From: Bacteroidales bacterium
GTDB taxonomy: Bacteria; Bacteroidota; Bacteroidia; Bacteroidales; GCA-2711565
Assembly: GCA_029938505.1 (NCBI GenBank)
Contig: JAOZUV010000008.1
Span: 1-17,437, forward strand
Direction of reading: 5' to 3'
Length of the DNA: 17,437 bases
Numbering within the stretch: position 1 is the first letter of the stretch; each line of letters begins with the position of its first letter. Of this stretch, positions 16,001 through 17,437 are shown piece after piece. The notes below the pieces were generated by a model, which saw only the letters and a list, made by a program, of their open reading frames with translations, ran no database searches and was not told the DNA's origin. A program made the translations under genes and the position numbers.

Positions 16001-16732
16001 AGGTTTTAGCCATTTCGGTTTAATTAAAAAAGAGAATTTTTCGTACAGTTTTTTGCTAATAATTAACAGAAAGATCAATAAAATATGAAACAATACGAAT
16101 AAAATAAATATTTGATTATTCATAATATTGGATCCAGAAACTCCATAGATTGAAAACAGAAATAAACCGTTTTTATCCCAAACATTATAATCCCCTTGTT
16201 CCGGTGAAATATCAAAATGACTATCAATTTTAAAATCTGGATTAAACGATCCAGTAAGAAATTCATTGTTATAATTATATTCAAGCTTTATGGGGATAAG
16301 AGCAAATATACTTTTCTTATTATGTTTTAATACAAGTGATTTATACCAACCATTATTTAGCTTATGGATGGGATTTCCATTAAAATTTATGCCCTCAACA
16401 GAAATCAAATTTGTTGTCCAAAATTGCATTGAATCTCCTTTAATAAAGAATAATTCGCAACCAATTTGCGACTTAATTTCCAATAATGAATTCAACGAAA
16501 TCTTAGATGTATTTTCACTTATATCAAGTTCATTGAGCAATAAAGTAAGCTTTTCAGTTTTCTCAATAAGTTGTGTTTGAATCTGATTAAGTGAGTACTT
16601 TACATTAAGTTTATTTGAATACTTTTCGGAAAAATACCAAAGACAAACAAAACTAATGGTCGCTAATAATACGACTATCCAAAAGGACTGTTTTAGTTCA
16701 TTTTTTTTGATGTTTTTTTGGACTTCACTCAT
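13043..16732 (-). CDS. Very large NtrY-like sensor histidine kinase with 12 membrane helices
   Basis: The 1229-residue kinase has TM1 (16-34), an extracytoplasmic loop (35-204), eight helices (about 205-467), a second outside region (470-715), TM10 and TM11 (716-735, 752-776), a third outside domain (777-916, Cache/PAS-like by 'INLYDLEGRMIATSRP'), TM12 (917-944), HAMP (about 938-992), HisKA and HATPase_c. Positive loops at 304-318, 389-397 and 738-751 agree with this topology. His1017 in 'VAHEIKNPLTPMKLS' is the phospho-acceptor; the N box is 'NNLIKNSIQAI' (1127-1137), G1 'DNGIGIP' (1162-1168), F box 'IFSPSFTTK', G2 'SGMGMGLSIV' (1185-1193). All kinase motifs look intact. No response regulator gene is in the window. 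Its ATG overlaps the methyltransferase stop (ATGA), and the flippase starts 52 bp downstream. The signal is unknown; envelope stress or glycan state is a guess from context. Confidence 0.9.
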   Translation of the reverse strand: MSEVQKNIKKNELKQSFWIVVLLATISFVCLWYFSEKYSNKLNVKYSLNQIQTQLIEKTEKLTLLLNELDISENTSKISLNSLLEIKSQIGCELFFIKGDSMQFWTTNLISVEGINFNGNPIHKLNNGWYKSLVLKHNKKSIFALIPIKLEYNYNNEFLTGSFNPDFKIDSHFDISPEQGDYNVWDKNGLFLFSIYGVSGSNIMNNQIFILFVLFHILLIFLLIISKKLYEKFSFLIKPKWLKPILIIADVFIFWLLINYFKSPHILFESSLYSPFAFADQSHSSIANYFTNVMLLLYLIYVLFIKRILLDEVFIRFKYINIVLLSILLIIGFFFFERASISLFKNSLLTFQFGQDFIANPGISTLIFLILSTLSLCLFFLAQAFIIEFKKVRFSKRNFFIFSVSLSIIFLISSYFIVSYFFHISILFFLLLLSLWLIGNSKLNVIQLMFYLVLFSVYMSAISAIILDEKEIIERKIIAEKLVGNKDPLAEFEFLDIESKINMDTELSVLFSQPLNDSIENIAINKIENYFSKGSWKKYTSYITVCDSTKVLDIQPEDYLINCADYFKDFIAEFGESGSRESLVHLKSGTLNNAYIASLNFKSKNGNLPDKKIFVELISEFIPEGVGYTELFADESYEIKGKDIINYSFAKYSDDQLIYKFGSYFYSLSYAEYTDNIIDSEVFDHNEFNHLVYRYEDGNRLIISRPLRKFWERIAPFSYFFILFSLFVLVFSILVNFSPRIFYSPISFKKRIQFSFTGIILFSFLVIGAVTMFYLVDINNNKNKEILSEKAHSVLVELEHKLSAESSLPVEMNEYLNTLLKKFADVFFSDINLYDLEGRMIATSRPRIINEGLISPLMNPEAYRVLTEKKKLLFIQNESIGDYKYLSAYIPFRNSENQLIAYLNLPYFARQSEIQKEITTFLVALVNIYLLFFVIAIIIALFISRNMSRPLELIRNSIGKLKLGETNEKINWQRQDEIGTLINEYNWMIDELSKSADLLAKSERESAWREMAKQVAHEIKNPLTPMKLSVQYLKKRWDDKSPDWDEHLERFSNTIVQQIDTLSEIASAFSDFAKMPKRKMEKVDIEDVIRKSLGLFKEHEDLKISFDFQIRGSLVAGDRSQLLRVFNNLIKNSIQAIGRKENGEINIDLKVQVGKCLISIKDNGIGIPSDRAEKIFSPSFTTKTSGMGMGLSIVKSIILDTGGKIWFESESNVGTTFFILLPLYNGEKL

Positions 16733-17437
16733 TCCATGTTTTGTTGGATAAAAAATATTAAACTTGAATAATTCGATGTTTTTCTGGCTATATAATTAGA
16801 ATACCATCCATTGATTAATGCTTTAAAATATTTAATTATTGGGAACCTCTCGCTAAGCAAGCTTATATAATAAGCATCAAACTTCAATGGGTGAATACTC
16901 GCAATCTTCATACCAAATTTACTAAACAATTTTTCAGTAGAGGATTGAGTAAAATGATATAGGTGCCGAGGAACATCCAAAGCAGCCCAATCATTCTTAT
17001 AATTTTTCGCATCCCATGCATTTGCTATTGGCACAGCAATAACTAATATGCCATCGTCTTTTAATAGTAATTTTAACTTTTTAATTGTTGCATCTAAATC
17101 ATGAATGTGCTCCAATACATGCCAAAGAGTAATAACATCAAAACATTTGTTTTTTTTACTTAAAATCTGATCCAACGATTCTAACTCTATCCCAGATTGT
17201 ATAGCTAATTCTCGCGCTTGCGGACTAGGCTCAAATCCACTGACTGTATAACCATTTTTACGAGCACTTTTTAAAAAAAATCCCACCCCACATCCATAAT
17301 CAAATAAGTTCAAATTTCCCTTTTTACATTCAGAAATCAGATCCAATTTATAGGCGGTATTTTTATTACGAATATAATTATATACCCTATTAAACAATGA
17401 TTCTTTTTCTCCCGAATGAGATATATAATCCTCTGAA
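16729..17437 (-). CDS. Class I SAM-dependent methyltransferase, 5' end beyond the window
   Basis: The frame is open from the right edge to the TGA at 16731-16729. A TTG at 17397-17395 could be mistaken for the start, but 13 more in-frame codons upstream (SEDYISHSGEKES) read as real protein, so the true start lies outside. Motif I 'LFDYGCGVGFFLKSA' (about 17307-17263) binds SAM, followed by the acidic 'GFEPSPQ', motif II 'FDVITLWHVLEHIHDL' and 'LLKDDGILVIAVPI'. This is the Methyltransf_23/UbiG-like pattern. 'DVPRHLYHFT' is common in methyltransferases of surface polysaccharide clusters. Substrate unknown; the flippase two genes downstream suggests a glycan or lipid-linked sugar. The stop overlaps the kinase start by 4 bp (ATGA), implying coupled translation. 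Confidence 0.88.
   Translation of the reverse strand, partial: SEDYISHSGEKESLFNRVYNYIRNKNTAYKLDLISECKKGNLNLFDYGCGVGFFLKSARKNGYTVSGFEPSPQARELAIQSGIELESLDQILSKKNKCFDVITLWHVLEHIHDLDATIKKLKLLLKDDGILVIAVPIANAWDAKNYKNDWAALDVPRHLYHFTQSSTEKLFSKFGMKIASIHPLKFDAYYISLLSERFPIIKYFKALINGWYSNYIARKTSNYSSLIFFIQQNME

Noticed and set aside
1..17437. Mobile elements, CRISPR arrays, phage genes, defence systems or a conjugative region
   Set aside because: No transposase, integrase, spaced direct repeats, tRNA-adjacent repeats or known defence domains seen on either strand; gene content is chromosomal housekeeping, fermentation and envelope.

Overview
The window is chromosomal DNA from a member of the Bacteroidota, most likely a fermentative, Bacteroidales-like lineage. 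The evidence is the AT-rich base composition, near absence of Shine-Dalgarno sequences, promoter elements of the TAnnTTTG type, and characteristic families: a Bacteroidales-type tryptophanase, a secreted M64 peptidase, a DUF4292 lipoprotein, and the chain flippase / dUTPase / TPR protein / DUF4292 / EnvC-like protein. I see no mobile element, CRISPR array, rRNA or tRNA. Both ends cut through genes.

Left part (1-3321, all minus strand). A secreted protein of unknown function runs off the left edge. It has a good promoter and an Fnr-like inverted repeat upstream. To its right, in order of transcription, lie a tryptophanase ending in a very strong intrinsic terminator, then an MntP-like membrane protein followed closely by queD, the tetrahydropterin synthase of queuosine synthesis. 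A 378-base gap (3322-3699) separates tryptophanase from the divergent plus-strand genes. It holds a roughly 150-nt tryptophanase leader with a short ORF I cannot name.

Middle part (3700-7095, plus strand). A secreted M64 metallopeptidase is followed by ptb-buk, the phosphotransbutyrylase/butyrate kinase pair that turns butyryl-CoA (or branched acyl-CoA) into the free acid with ATP formation. With tryptophanase and a secreted protease, this fits peptide and amino-acid fermentation.

Right part (7104-17437, all minus strand, convergent with buk). Seven closely packed genes, in order of transcription: a SAM-dependent methyltransferase (cut by the right edge), a very large 12-TM NtrY-like sensor histidine kinase, a polysaccharide flippase, dUTPase, a secreted TPR protein, a DUF4292 lipoprotein, and an EnvC-like degenerate LytM protein. 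Start/stop overlaps couple methyltransferase to kinase (ATGA) and TPR protein to lipoprotein (TAATG). The theme is envelope biogenesis: surface polysaccharide export, an outer-membrane lipoprotein with a LolB-like layout, and control of peptidoglycan hydrolysis.

The most interesting items are the LolB-like pattern in the DUF4292 protein, the kinase architecture, the conserved-looking leader before tryptophanase, the loss of a key aspartate in the MntP-like protein, and the loss of zinc ligands in the EnvC-like protein. Two start codons deserve care: the flippase appears to use TTG, whereas a TTG near the right edge is not the methyltransferase start, because the frame stays open to the edge.
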